DNA from: Lineus longissimus
Lineage: Eukaryota > Nemertea > Pilidiophora > Heteronemertea > Lineidae
NCBI RefSeq assembly: GCF_910592395.1
Contig: NC_088308.1
Coordinates: forward strand, 2,418,001 to 2,482,000
DNA: 64,000 bases
Direction of reading: 5' to 3'
The notes beneath the pieces are model-generated. The model saw only the letters and a program-made list of their open reading frames with translations. It was not told the DNA's origin and searched no databases. Numbering within the stretch: position 1 is the first letter of the stretch; every line of letters starts with the position of its first letter. Shown here piece by piece: positions 28,394-42,100 of this stretch. The position numbers were made by a program, and so were the translations under genes.

Positions 28394-28873
28394 TGGAATG
28401 ACCAGGAAATACTTGACGGGTGTGTTGCAATGTTTTCATTCATAGTTCAACATTTTGTCACTTGAGCAATTTGGCGCTTCAGTACGAAGATTTTGCGCAA
28501 CATCATCCTCTTCCGAGTTCTTGTTCAACAAAATCGTCACCTTGTTACAAAGATAGAATGCTTTTCTTTGAACTGGTATGGCACACAATGTTCATTGATG
28601 ATGAAGTTTGAGGAAATCAGCATATTTTAAGGAGAAAATCGGGGAAAAAAATCGATTGCAAAATTGTTCATTTTGCATAATATAACCTTGTCCCACAACA
28701 TCCGCAGAGGCCGTGGCTGCTCTGTAAACTCGACAAAGAGCCGTCTCGACTCCCTTGTCCTCCGGTACCACCATACCTGATTACTGCCTGGATCGTAATA
28801 CTGCAATTGGCCTACCACTGATGACACTCACATGTGAGGGTGAGGTGAGGGCTCGCCCTCACAATATTCAGGC
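28394..28873 (-). repeat. Duplicated 480-bp module with coding-like exon, copy 1
   Basis: Nearly the same sequence recurs at 45201-45669. On the minus strand it holds an open frame of about 50 codons (28827 to about 28688), including WWYRRTRESRRLFVEFTEQP and RPLRMLWDK, followed by a possible donor (AAG/gttata). No ATG opens it; the frame begins at GTG or after an upstream AG. It abuts copy B of the dispersed repeat directly at 28873, and a GTGAGGGC/GCCCTCAC palindrome lies at that end. It may be a mobile element carrying an exon or a segmental duplicate. I do not recognise the peptide. Confidence 0.55.
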
Positions 28874-29255
28874 GACCCTCATGCACATGGAATATGCCTG
28901 TCACGACCTGTCGAGTTGTACATAAATAGAAAAGAGCTGGGCTATCGGAACCTGACACTGTCACACCCACAGACGAGTTTGGCTGTCACACCCTGACAAG
29001 CTGTATGAACAGCAGGGCTGTTGCAACTAGACTCCAGAGTCCGTCCATTTCGTCATTTTATTTGTCTCCTCATTGGGAGGGACGACGCTGGTCCACTGCG
29101 TCTTGAATAATAGTCATAACTTGTCATGGACCATTCTGTCACAACCAACGATCCAAAACTGGTCTCCACTGGGATCTGAGAGGAAAGCAGGCACATCATC
29201 CAAGAAGCCTACACATCATCCGAGAAGCCATCAACAGTATTGTTGGTTGGTATAA

Positions 29256-30450
<1,195 letters not shown>

Positions 30451-31058
30451 AAAAGAACTTTTGCTGCAAAGGTATTAGGTAAAGATTCCTGATACGCGAC
30501 AAAATAGGTAACCTGATCCAGCTTGGCCTTTGTATTCTCCTTGAACCGTCCAAGAACTTTCTCTGGCAGGTTTTTTCAAATTATGAGAACAAATTTTCGT
30601 CCTTGAAAAGCTTGAAACCAAAACTCAAGATAATTAGGACCAAATGTTGGTTTCATGCTAAAAGTAGCTTTATTGTGTAAATACTGGTACACTTATACAT
30701 ACTTAAGTATGTTCAGGGTATTGGGATAATAACCCAATCCTGTAAATAAACAGAATAATATACATATAGTATCACAGTGTGACTGAAGAGTTTCTCGTCC
30801 TTATGCATTCAATAATCACCTTCATCCTTAAATAGTCCAAGTTTTCGTACAATTATGTATGTTCAGACATTAATCCTATCTCGGACACGCCAGTGAATTT
30901 AAACACACAAACTCAGGCTTTGTCGTATTACAAATTTATCCAACAAAACTAGTCAAATTTGACATTGGGTGCAGCCTACAACTGTTTTTGAAGCACAACT
31001 GATAATTTATGATAGTCACAATGCAATTTATTGCATTTTAAAAGACTAAAAAATAAGG

Positions 31059-32093
31059 TATCAGGCTGTTTCGCTACATTGCCAGTTCGCTACAAGTCGT
31101 TTCGCTACATGTGGCGGTCGTTTTCGCTACATGGTAGGTCGTTTCGCTACATGGGTGGAGTCGTTTCGCTACATGATGGGTATGGTCGTTTCGCTACATG
31201 GAGGACGTTTCGCTACATGGGTGGAGTCGTTTCGCTACATGGATGTAGTCATTATTTTTACTCTATTTTACCCTACTATAATTCCCGGTGGTGACTACAA
31301 ATTTATTATAGCACAGTTTGCCGGTAAAAAAACTTATACGGTTTGATGGCGCGCAAGGGGTTCTTGTCGTCCTGGCCTGGGTTAGGCCACATAAAAAAAA
31401 GAGTTGGTGATCGTCCCCGCCCGCCCCTACGAAAAACACCCGGCCCCATTTTTTGTTAAAATCCTCATACACTGTGTATACTACAATGGTCGGGAGGACT
31501 GGTTCCCATGCCATCATATTTACAATATCTTGAAGTATTGAACTGTGAGAATTTTGAAAGAGATCAGTCCACCAACAGCTATACCCGTCGAACTTTGGGA
31601 CATTTTTTTTTGGGACACCCGATATATATGCATTGAGCTGCCTCAAATTAATTGTTCCATCATTTGACCGTATATCTATATATACAGATGGATGATGAGA
31701 TTTATACGTAAATTAACTCTCAATATATACCGTGCTTTGCGTGAATTTATTGCAAAAGCTGAGTTTGTTGATTTATTTCTTTATTTTTATTACTTGCTTA
31801 GAAATATCTGTAGGCCATGCACATTTGTCTCTTTTACATTTTTGAGGGCCCTGAAAAGGGCCGTATATTAATGCTGCACCAAAGGCCTAGCGCCTTTGCA
31901 AGGCCTTCGCGTTGGCTCGCTCGTCTCCACCCATGTAGCGAAACGTCCTCCATGTAGCGAAACGACCATACCCATCATGTAGTGAAACGACTCCACCCAT
32001 GTAGCGAAACGACCTACCATGTAGCGAAACGACCGCCACATGTAGCGAAACGACTTGTAGCGAACTGGCAATGTAGCGAAACGACAGTAATTC
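31059..32093. mobile_element. GTTTCGCTACATG TIR element, copy 1 (1035 bp)
   Basis: The left arm (31059-31247) has nine copies or variants of GTTTCGCTACATG in one orientation. The right arm (31920-32093) has about eight in the opposite orientation (CATGTAGCGAAAC). The arms are therefore long inverted repeats made of a short motif array. Left end TATCAGGCTG, right end CGACAGTAATTC. The centre has a 127-codon minus-strand frame (31646-31263) with no recognised domain. Likely a non-autonomous DNA transposon whose motif array binds a transposase supplied elsewhere. Confidence 0.75.
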
Positions 32094-32269
32094 CTTAAAA
32101 TATATAGCCATCATCAATCAAGAGGAACGTACCGTAAACAAGTGTGGCACTCGCCTTGCCTCGCCTTCCTCCCCCGAACTGAGTCGTAGGCATGATGAAA
32201 GAAACACTTGAACAATTGGCTAAATGAGATGAGATGTTCTCTCCGAAATCGACCAAAGTTTGTGAGGGG

Positions 32270-33304
32270 TATCAGGCTGTTTCGCTACATTGCCAGTTCG
32301 CTACAAGTCGTTTCGCTACATGTGGCGGTCGTTTTCGCTACATGGTAGGTCGTTTCGCTACATGGGTGGAGTCGTTTCGCTACATGATGGGTATGGTCGT
32401 TTCGCTACATGGAGGACGTTTCGCTACATGGGTGGAGTCGTTTCGTTACATGGATGTAGTCATTATTTTTACTCTATTTTACCCTACTATAATTCTCGGT
32501 GGTGACTACAAATTTATTATAGCACAGTTTGCCGGTAAAAAAACTTATACGGTTTGATGGCGCGCAAGGGGTTCTTGTCGTCCTGGCCTGGGTTAGGCCA
32601 CATAAAAAAAAGAGTTGGTGATCGTCCCCGCCCGCCCCTACGAAAAACGCCCGGCCCCATTTTTTGTTAAAATCCTCATACACTGTGTATACTACAATGG
32701 TCGGGAGGACTGGTTCCCATGCCATCATATTTACAATATCTTGAAGTATTGAACTGTGAGAATTTTGAAAGAGATCAGTCCACCAACAGCTATACCCGTC
32801 GAACTTTGGGACATTTTTTTTTGGGACACCCGATATATATGCATTGAGCTGCCTCAAATTAATTGTTCCATCATTTGACCGTATATCTATATATACAGAT
32901 GGATGATGAGATTTATACGTAAATTAACTCTCAATATATACCGTGCTTTGCGTGAATTTATTGCAAAAGCTGAGTTTGTCGATTTATTTCTTTATTTTTA
33001 TTACTTGCTTAGAAATATCTGTAGGCCATGCACATTTGTCTCTTTTACATTTTTGAGGGCCCTGAAAAGGGCCGTATATTAATGCTGCACCAAAGGCCTA
33101 GCGCCTTTGCAAGGCCTTCGCGTTGGCTCGCTCGTCTCCACCCATGTAGCGAAACGTCCTCCATGTAGCGAAACGACCATACCCATCATGTAGTGAAACG
33201 ACTCCACCCATGTAGCGAAATGACCTACCATGTAGCGAAACGACCGCCACATGTAGCGAAACGACTTGTAGCGAACTGGCAATGTAGCGAAACGACAGTA
33301 ATTC
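32270..33304. mobile_element. GTTTCGCTACATG TIR element, copy 2 (1035 bp)
   Basis: Same length and orientation as copy 1, starting 1211 bp downstream. I counted only a handful of substitutions, for example aattcccgg/aattctcgg and aaacacccgg/aaacgcccgg, and no indel. The two copies are either very recent insertions or have been homogenised. The 176 bp between them (32094-32269) is unrelated to the element, which argues for separate insertion or an older tandem duplication with spacer. Confidence 0.75.
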
Positions 33305-34040
33305 CTTGGCTGGAATGAAGACGACATCGATGATGTCAATCTATGGGATGCCGCCGATGGACATGTTGGATGACCTAATGAAAAGTACATTCACGATAAT
33401 CTTTTGAAGCATTGTCCAACCTGTGTTCACTTATGTGTTACGTTCCTGTGATGTGTGGCGAACAATTAGATTTCAGAAAAAAGATCAGGTTGGGGGAAAT
33501 GACAAATGTGTGCATTAGCCCATGTCCGATTGTCGGATGCCATTGATTGAATGACCAAATGTAGTCATACCAAGTGTGTATTATGATTATAGAAACTACG
33601 TGAATAATAAGTTATTGTATATAATTACCAGATTCGATGCATGTTTGAAAAGATCACCGTATATGGGATCTTTACAGAGTATTTCAACTCGAATCTTCTA
33701 TTTCTTAACAAAACACGAGCCGCTTATTGGCGGATCATTCTGCAATGTTCTGTGGGAAGTGGTGAGCGTTGACGGACTGAGGAATTCCCTCTGTCGTGTC
33801 TGTCATGTGACCGTCTCATTCTTCTGGCGGGAAACTCTGACGCACGTGGCAGTACTGTAAATCTGATAGGAACCGTAGTTACTTCATTCGTTACTCCATC
33901 CGTTACTTTCAAGTGGAATCACTTGCAGTTGAAAGAATTACATCTCATGGGCAGAAAGAACGGTAGGGTGGAGTCCTGATGCATCCTGTTGTTGGTCTTT
34001 GACTGGAGATCATAATCACTCGGGGTAGTTCTGTGATCCT
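33305..34040. other. Intergenic, nothing identified
   Basis: No exon, RNA gene or tandem array seen between the second TIR element and the LINE 3' end. Confidence 0.4.
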
Positions 34041-35040
34041 TTTTTATCATCATCATCATCATCATTAATTTTCAGCTGTTTAACCAAAAGTTGATTTTTA
34101 GCCGTTGCTTTCCTATCTTACGTATATTCGTGCGTGCGGGCGCCATAATCTATTTAAAATATTTTTTTGTATTATTATTTTTTTACTGTGCGTTTGCCAA
34201 AAGTCTCATACATTACTGTATATCAATACGAGGTTCATTTTTTAACGACTAACTATGTACACACCAAAGATCTAACCGAACATCCCCTCTTCGTTACTAT
34301 TTCTCCAATGTTTGTCTAGGCGGGACTTGAACGCCTCCAAAGAGCAAGCACCCACAACGTTTTCTGGTAGGCTATTCCAGTCAGCCGCCACCCTCACAAA
34401 GAATGAGTACTTTCTTAGATTTGTATTGGCCCTTGTTTTTACTAGCCTCCTTGAGTGGCCTCTAGTCTGGTGGTGGCGATCAGCCTGGCACACATAACCC
34501 TCTAGTAATGGGGATTGTTTTTCAAAAAGGTTGTAAAGCACTATTAAGTCCCCCCTCCTCCTACGATGCGCAAGACTAAATAGGTCTAGCTCGAGCAACC
34601 TCTCCTTATATGTTTTTCCAGACCGACCCATGATCATTTTTGTGAAACGTCTCTGGACCTTCTCCAGATTGTTGATATCCTTTACTTTATAGGGATTCCA
34701 TACTGGTGATGCATACTCCAGCCCGGATCTCACCATCGCGGCAAAGCATATCTTAGCAGCATCACGGTCAAGGTGCCTCATAGTTCTCTTAATCGTAAAC
34801 GAGATTCTTGTTCCGTTTGCACTGATCCTATTTATATGTTTCTCTGGGGACAGTAGCCGCGATGTTGTTACACCCAGATCTTTCACATCATCTGCCGGCC
34901 TGATTTCATTTTCCACTCTGCGCCCACCAATGTAATATCTGAAGGGCGGCGGCCTCCTTCCCATCCTTAGAAGCTGACACTTGTCCGCATTGAATTTTAG
35001 TGCCCAGACCTTTCCCCATTTATGATGTGAGCATTTGCAC
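34041..35040 (-). mobile_element. 5'-truncated LINE, reverse transcriptase C-terminus
   Basis: The open minus-strand frame ending at 34272 encodes the C-terminal part of a non-LTR reverse transcriptase of the CR1/L2/Jockey kind. Seen are KFNADKCQLLRMG, DDVKDLGV, RSGLEYASPVWNPY and NNLEKVQRRFTKMI, then the closing RVAADWNSLPENVV and SLEAFKSRLDKHW. The catalytic YADD region, palm, fingers and endonuclease are missing. The 3' end carries an (ATG)n tail, seen as CATCATCAT at 34048-34066. Homology begins near KWGKVWALKFN (about 35030), and upstream codons in the same frame look unrelated. No stop or frameshift interrupts the fragment, so insertion was fairly recent. Confidence 0.85.
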
Positions 35041-37534
35041 AAAGACTTAGTGGTAGATGCTGCAGGGAGGGACAATGTCACAACGTCTGATGATGCTCCA
35101 GGGTAAAATTGATGTGGATGCATGAAATCTCGACCCCCCTACAAAATGAGTAGTCCTTTGTGGACACAAACTGTTCAAGCGATGCTGCAAGGACAATGTT
35201 GCCACCTGTGGACAGCCCATGCTGGTGTTGAACAGATTGTGACATTGTCCCTGGGGGGGGTTTGAAGCTGAGAAGCGAACATTAACCCCCGATTTCCTCA
35301 GAATGAGATTTCGGGGAACACGATAATCTGTATCAAAACAAAGGGACTTTTTTTAGCATGACTAGGATTGTGGTTCGGGGCTTATCTTATAATGAATGCC
35401 ACTGGTTTTTTACCCAGCATGAAAACAGCTCGAGTGGTAGTGAACTACCATGCAAACTAATATTATGATCAATGGACTCTTCCCCTTGGGTGCAAAGGTC
35501 AGTATGCGCTTGTAGTCCAAGACAGTGGTTCTGGTCGTTGCAACCTTATGCATAATCCACTTGGTAAGATGACCTCGGGGGGGGGGGGGATTTTTTATTT
35601 GACCAATTTTTAAGGTCAATATCTGGTAAGCACAACAGTGGCTCCGATGAAAAGTTTTGATTAGTGATGGTGTGTCAACAGGCGAGTCAATAAGAAAAAA
35701 AATGTTTCTCTTTCAAAAAAACTTTATTGCTGTACATTACAAAGAAAACAGATGACGATTTGGAATGTAGTGTAGGAGGAAACCCGCATACCGGGAGAAA
35801 ACCTACGCAGTCGGAGGGAGTCGCCATCTCCATCACACAGGTGACAGGTGCTTATGTTTGAAATGACTTAATACATTGTATATCATAGTTCATACAATGA
35901 TCGTAGTACATTATTTTTTGGCTGCACCACTCCGAAAGCCCAATACAAGAAGAGGACCGGGAGATATGATAGTTTTTCTATCCCTTTAAGACGTGGCCAA
36001 CTTCTTTACAAGATGTCACAAAGAAACACTGATAAGTGTCCTTGCAACACAATGCTAAATTGAGATCAAAAACAATAGACTCAACTACATGTACTCCACC
36101 ACAATGGTTTGAGTTAGCACTAAACCTCTCCATGCATTCATCATGTTATAATACATGAATAGCTATTGTATTAAAACCTATTGTTCATGCCTTCAGGTGA
36201 GCCATGTGAGCTTACAATAGATTTGGTCACTGCTGATGATTTGAATAACAAAGGAACCACATTTGTCATGGCCACTGGACAGAGCTGGCTGCCACTTAGC
36301 ATAACAAAGGGAGCAGTCATGACATGTCGTTTGCATGACAAAAGAGGTGACCTCGACAGGGCAAAGATTAAAAGTTGGCTTTGCCATACTTTTTGCCAAG
36401 TCATGGAGTCTAGATCTCATTAGACATTTTACAAAATATTTACATGCAAGATTTACAAATACATTCATACAGGACAAAAGTTTTAAAACGTCTAAAAGTT
36501 GACGTTTTTAAGCTACACTTTTCTCAATCAATTCAGTATCATGTAAAAAATTGTCATCAAGGAACCATTGTGATCACTCATTGCCGAAGGTGATGTACCC
36601 ATGGACAACATCATCATCAACAATTTGGGGTCCCTGGTAAGCCATAACAAAACATGCATGCATGCCACCATTGTCGAATGACATGCTTTGACAACGGCTC
36701 ACAGTGTGACCACTAGGGAAGGATCAGTCTTTAAATTTCGAATAAAACAGTGAGAGTTTTAAATCTGACTGTTTTAGTTCAACTGGAAAGATGTTTTGGT
36801 ATTTCTTCAAGGAGGAAATTCAAATTCAACAATTCACTGTTGGTCATTTGTCTCGAGCATGATAGTACATGTATTGAGCAACTGAACCAGCCAGTGTGAT
36901 GTAAGGTCATGGGCATCAGAGCCCAGGCCATGTCAGTTGATTCTGTGGTACTGATGAGATTGAGAAACAGTATGAAAGGCCTACAGTTCCATCAGACACA
37001 TGTGTTCTTGTTTCGTGGGGTCAGCGAAACAAGAACACATGGACCCCATGTCAAAAGTGATGGATATACCAGTAAATATCTGATGAATTCGGTGATTTTT
37101 AAGCATACAAATAACTTTTGCCTGAAAAGAATTTCAGGGTCCTCATCTGGCAGAGCTCTGTTGGCTTCTCTGGTAGCCACAAACAACCCATCCCCCAAAT
37201 TGTTATTCCTTCTTATCTTAAGAACAAACTTAGCTTGAAAATTATTTTGTTTGGGTTCTGGAGCGACTTATCGTTGGCTCCCTTGTTAGCCATAAACAAG
37301 CCATAATGATAATTTCAATCCCTTCTTTGAAAAGTGTAAGATTTTGAACCATGGCACAAGTCATGATCATAACCAAACATAGATTAAAACAATCTATGCT
37401 TGTCATAAGCAGAGTAAATATTTGCCTTCTCACCATCAGAAAAATTTGAATTTTCATTAAATCACCTTTCAATCAGATATTTTGATAAAACGATAAAGCC
37501 TACGGTGACAAAATACAATCTAACCGTCGTACTG
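35041..37534. other. Intergenic, no supported gene
   Basis: Non-coding as far as I can tell. A run of nine or more G lies at 35579-35590. An AATAAA on the minus strand (35722 region) could end an unseen transcript. A perfect 17-bp hairpin lies at 36999-37041 (separate entry). Confidence 0.35.
36999..37041. repeat. Perfect 17-bp inverted repeat, 9-nt loop
   Basis: CATGTGTTCTTGTTTCG (36999-37015) and CGAAACAAGAACACATG (37025-37041) are exact reverse complements around TGGGGTCAG. The loop's TGGGGTC can also pair with GACCCCA at 37042-37048. Function unknown. Confidence 0.8.
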
Positions 37535-37615
37535 TTACTTGACGGCGATGGGAGCATGGTTGGGATGTGCTGGGTCAACAACATCCTTCTCCCTTCTGTG
37601 GGACGGCTCATCATG
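37535..37615 (-). CDS. Orphan terminal exon, 26 residues plus stop
   Basis: A good acceptor (ttttcttttcag) precedes 26 codons, HDEPSHRREKDVVDPAHPNH then APIAVK, and TAA. The composition (His, Pro, charged) and strong acceptor look real. The phase-0 entry does not connect to the exon at 39144-39295, which ends in its own stop, so it may be an alternative last exon or belong to another gene. Not recognised. Confidence 0.3.
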   Translation of the reverse strand, partial: HDEPSHRREKDVVDPAHPNHAPIAVK

Positions 37616-37682
37616 CTGAAAAGAAAAAGACAACATAAAATTAAGGTTGTTCATTCATGTTCAAGTTGATAATTCAATGTCA

Positions 37683-37722
37683 AGGGGCCGGGCCATTGTG
37701 CTGACCGTATAATCTTGTGGTA
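37683..37722. repeat. Fragment of the (GAC)n-element left end
   Basis: ggggccgggccattgtgctgacc resembles the left end of the nested insertion at about 29262 (ggccagggccattgtgctcacc), followed by a similar ttgtgg. A short decayed copy. Confidence 0.4.
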
Positions 37723-39143
37723 GTAGATAATTCATGCTGGTTAAGAAAAGTGCTATAGGTTTCAGACGAAGAACTTTTCGAAAACATCTTCTCTAATAAA
37801 CCTTCATTTAGGACTCTCACGCTGAGCGCTGCTTTGGATGAGCAAGAGACACAAATCTGTGTTCCTCCCCGACATGCCTGATTTCATTACAATGACTAAT
37901 TCTATCCTTAATCAGCAGTTTCAGAGGGAGGTAAAGGACTAGAATTTGGGAAGTTTTGTCAAAAGGGCGGTTTGGTTAAGGAGCATTTTCCAAGTCATTA
38001 TTTTGAGCCGAGGTTTAGCTCCACCCTTGTGGTTTTGGTTAGTCAATCAATACCGACATTGCACCAACCCAAGCGGCCTAACCATAACCGCTGAACTCAA
38101 AACGAGGCTTTGTTGGCACATGGTGCATTTACACAAGTGCGGTTCATTCTAAATCCAGGTATTTTAGAATACTAACAACGCGATTTTCATCAGAATTGCA
38201 CAGATGATAGTTTTAACCATTCTTTATATTGAGTGCAAAAAGGTGTTGCCATAATACTGCTTATGTAATAAAACAACACACTTTTACTTTTATTTAATAC
38301 TTGCAACCAGACCCTGACCATCACTACCAAAGGGTTTCTACCGAGTCTTCAGCTATTGTTTATCAGCAACAGTTGATATTCATGCTCATTACAAATAAGT
38401 GCCTGGGCAGCTTTCCAAAGAGGAATCAAAAGGCAGCCGCAAGGTAGGCAAGATAAGTTTAACACAAAGTCACCAATAGGGGTCTCTCACCTCTCAGAGT
38501 ATGTCGAAACTATTCACGCTGTATGAGGGATACATTTAGTGCTGAATATAACCTGACCCAGTGCTCTTACTTTGCATATTAGTCACCTGAAGATGGCCAA
38601 TTTAACCCCCCCCCCTTCCTGCTTATAGTCCCCCTTCAACGTGATTAAAGCCTTTGACTTTGCATGTACATAACTAAATTATCCTGTTTACAACCAAGAA
38701 CACTCTTTATCGTCCAGTTCTTTTTGCAACATTTTATTGTTTTACTAATTGAGATTGGTCAAAACTATCATCACCGCGAGTTTGATGAAAATTGCACTGT
38801 AATTGGTGTCGCAAAAATAACATTTGAAAATTGTTCCTCAACAGAGAGCTCACGATCTCTAAATCAGGCCAATGGCCATACCTAAGGGCATTTGAAAAAC
38901 TGAAATTGATTTGTTTATATTACCGTGTGATGGCATCCTTCCGTAGGTATGAGATAGGCTGTCCTCATGGTGGCTGCAGGGTATCATGTCAGGGCTCTAT
39001 GTCCGTAGCTTTCTGTAAGTCCAGAGAGTCCCTTTCGAGTTAAGATTGTCATTCTAGTCAATTAGAATATTGTCATAATAGTCTATTAGAATGACGGACA
39101 TTTAAGTGTCCTTCCCATCCACACAGTAAACACGTTCCCTTCT

Positions 39144-42100
39144 TCATCTTAGCGAAGGTTCTCCTTGAATTGGTCTGTCAAGGCATCGTTTGCTGAACTG
39201 TGGTTCATCACTCTGCACATGGATATCCCTCAGCGCAACCATTCGATCCACTGAATCCACTCGAATCTCCGTCGTCTGCCCGTATCTGTGAGCGACTGGA
39301 AAACAAAATTTAAGGTTACTCCATTATTCTACCATGATTGATGCATGTGCCGTAGGGCCTTTCATTCAGTTTTATCAAATTTACCAGTTAATTTTCTAAA
39401 AGGCTTAGAATACTGACGACCACAACGCTAGAGTACTTGACACTTGATTAGCAATTCAATTCCAAACTGAGGTTGCTCGTGCAGTTTGAAGATAAAATCA
39501 ACCATTTTGCGACTTGATGAAACGAACTCAGCCTATGGCGTGTTCACCCATTTACCGTCTTGTCATCTGTTTATATTTACCATATATGCATTGGATTCCT
39601 TTGTCATCCAAAATCGTTGAGAGTCACATCTACCATAGCACGAATTGTAGACTGTGGTTGAGTGGTTGGATCTTCTCGACAGCCATCATCTCAATCTGCA
39701 GAGGGCTAGATAACAGGAAAAATACATTCAAGGACCTATCTCAAAATGAATAGATTGAAACCAAAAGATTTTCTTCTTTTCATATGGGCGAGATGGTTGT
39801 CAGTTGACAGCGTTTTCTTGGGAATAAAATGTTGATCGGCAAACTCTTTGGCAGGCGTAATCTTCATGAATCCTGGCCAATTTCATTTGTTGAAGACATG
39901 AAGACAGAGTCTTCAGTTTTTAGTCATAATATTAATAAGGGGGTAGAGGATTCACAGAAAAGAAATAATTTCTTTTGGCTTCAGTCTATTTGGGATGATT
40001 CCTATGTATAAGTTGACATTAATTTCAATGACACCCTTTAAGTTCTACTTCTTTTTTTATTATTTTTCTCTGATCGACTCCTAATTATTTGGTCGTCAAG
40101 ATTCAGATCAAAATTTCACCCTGTAGACTGCAACATCGTCTTTTGTGTCCCTTGTCCCTGTGTTCCTTGTCCTTGTGTCCCTTGTTCCTGTGTCCCTTGT
40201 CCTTGTGGCCCTTGTACAATGTTGGCTCGGGCTGCCTAAAAAGAATCATAAATTTTGTTGAGGGGTTTATCTAATTTCTGTGTGTTTCTACTGCATGCTG
40301 CGTTCACACTGAATCCGATTTAAAACTGTTTTCCAGAGAGCACTCTCCGGAATACGAATTGGCTACACCAGTTTCGAAACGGCTGCACCACACTTGGCCT
40401 AATGCGCATGCAATTCGATTTGAAAAGTGCAACTCTTGCCACGTATTGTAGTAACGTGCCTTTCGCGGATGAGTGTCCCTGCCCTTTGTTGTAATTAGTA
40501 GATAATCAAGACAGAACACAAGCTTGTGTGCATGACCCCTGTCAACGGACTGTTTTGATATGTATTAACGCGCACACCACAAGTTTTAATGAGAATCAGT
40601 CAATGCGAATTCAACAAAGCACATTCAATTGCATTCTTGAACCAAATTGGTTGAAGAGGTTTCAAAACAGATTGAACAGAATTGAGTGTAGCACCCCAAT
40701 ACGTATAAAGTTGAAATTGTACGACAGATTGATACTTTTTTCAGAGTTATTTTGACATCTTCTTTTAATCCAGACATAACTGACGACTAAGTGATGCTTA
40801 CCCTGTATGGCTCCAACATTGGCAGCAACATCTTCTTGGGGTCCATCCAGTGTCTTCTCGGCTGACGAGTTGGAGGCCGGCTCTCCTTCTTCATCGCCGT
40901 CTTGTCGATTTCAGGGGGTGTATATTATTAGCTTTGTGAGGCACAAGGAGGTGAAGAACACTGTTGTTATCCAAAGAGCCCAATGTCTTCGTCATTTGTA
41001 CTAAACAGGTTCAGCACAAGTCCCACACGGACACGCCTGACATTTCATCCGACGAAATTCCGCAGGTTAACAACAGGTCTTAACCCCAGTCATTCCATCC
41101 CCCTCGAGATCAGGTAGGGGATCGCTGGCCAGCTATTGCTTACTATTGTTAACAGTCGTAAGACTTATCCCGCCAACACTCTAAAACAAGGGGACCAATT
41201 GAATGACTAGCGACACGCAACTGTCTATTCCCCCCATCAATCAACCACAATGACTCAAAGGGAACACGTACTTTGAACCTAAGTCCATGTCATCACCGTC
41301 GAAACTTAGATGAGGACCGCAGAACAAAGTGGCAAGCATGCCTGGGACCCAGCCACCGCGCTTTGGACATGAGATGAGATAGACTCAAGTCGCCAGTCAC
41401 GATAACCAAATACACCAAGCGTATAGCTTGAATCGAACCCAATCTATCATCGTCATTGGTCACCTGGCCTGGCCTGGACAACTGAAAGCTGAATAGGTTC
41501 AAATAGATGATAAGCAGGAAACAAAAGAATAACAACTATAATAGCTAGATAATTACGATAGCTAGATAACTACGATAACTACTCTAACAACTAGAATAAC
41601 AACAATAGCTACAAAATGAGCAAGTCGGTCATCAGACACACTTCCAACTCTCACAACAGTCACCATAGTCTCTCCCCCCCGCCCCACATGACCTCCCGCA
41701 CCCTTTTCCTATCCCGTCTCAAACACACACACACACACACACGCACACACACACAAAACATCTTACTATGGTTACAACTTTTGAATAACCCGCCTGATTT
41801 GGAGAGAGAAGTGTCACTGTCAATTCATTTTTAATTACATGACCAAAACATGATATGGAAAAATTTGTACCGAATTTATTACGGCATTTTATAAACATTT
41901 CTTGGTATAAAAATCTTTCATTTTGAAATTCAAATTATGGATATGTTGAAAGTTTTAATATCTTTGATTAGTTAGGAGAGTGCACATAATAAAGTTGCAA
42001 TGGCGATAACAGTTAGAATGTGTTTCGTAATTTGTATTCTTCATGCCAAAATAAATTGTTTCATCCTTTTTCCATATAACTCGCCAATTATAAGTCTGGA

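Noticed and set aside
31031-33390. Repeated FRYMGGVVSLH-type peptides on both strands, also at 44.2-45.1 kb
   Set aside because: Translation of the GTTTCGCTACATG arrays in the TIR elements.
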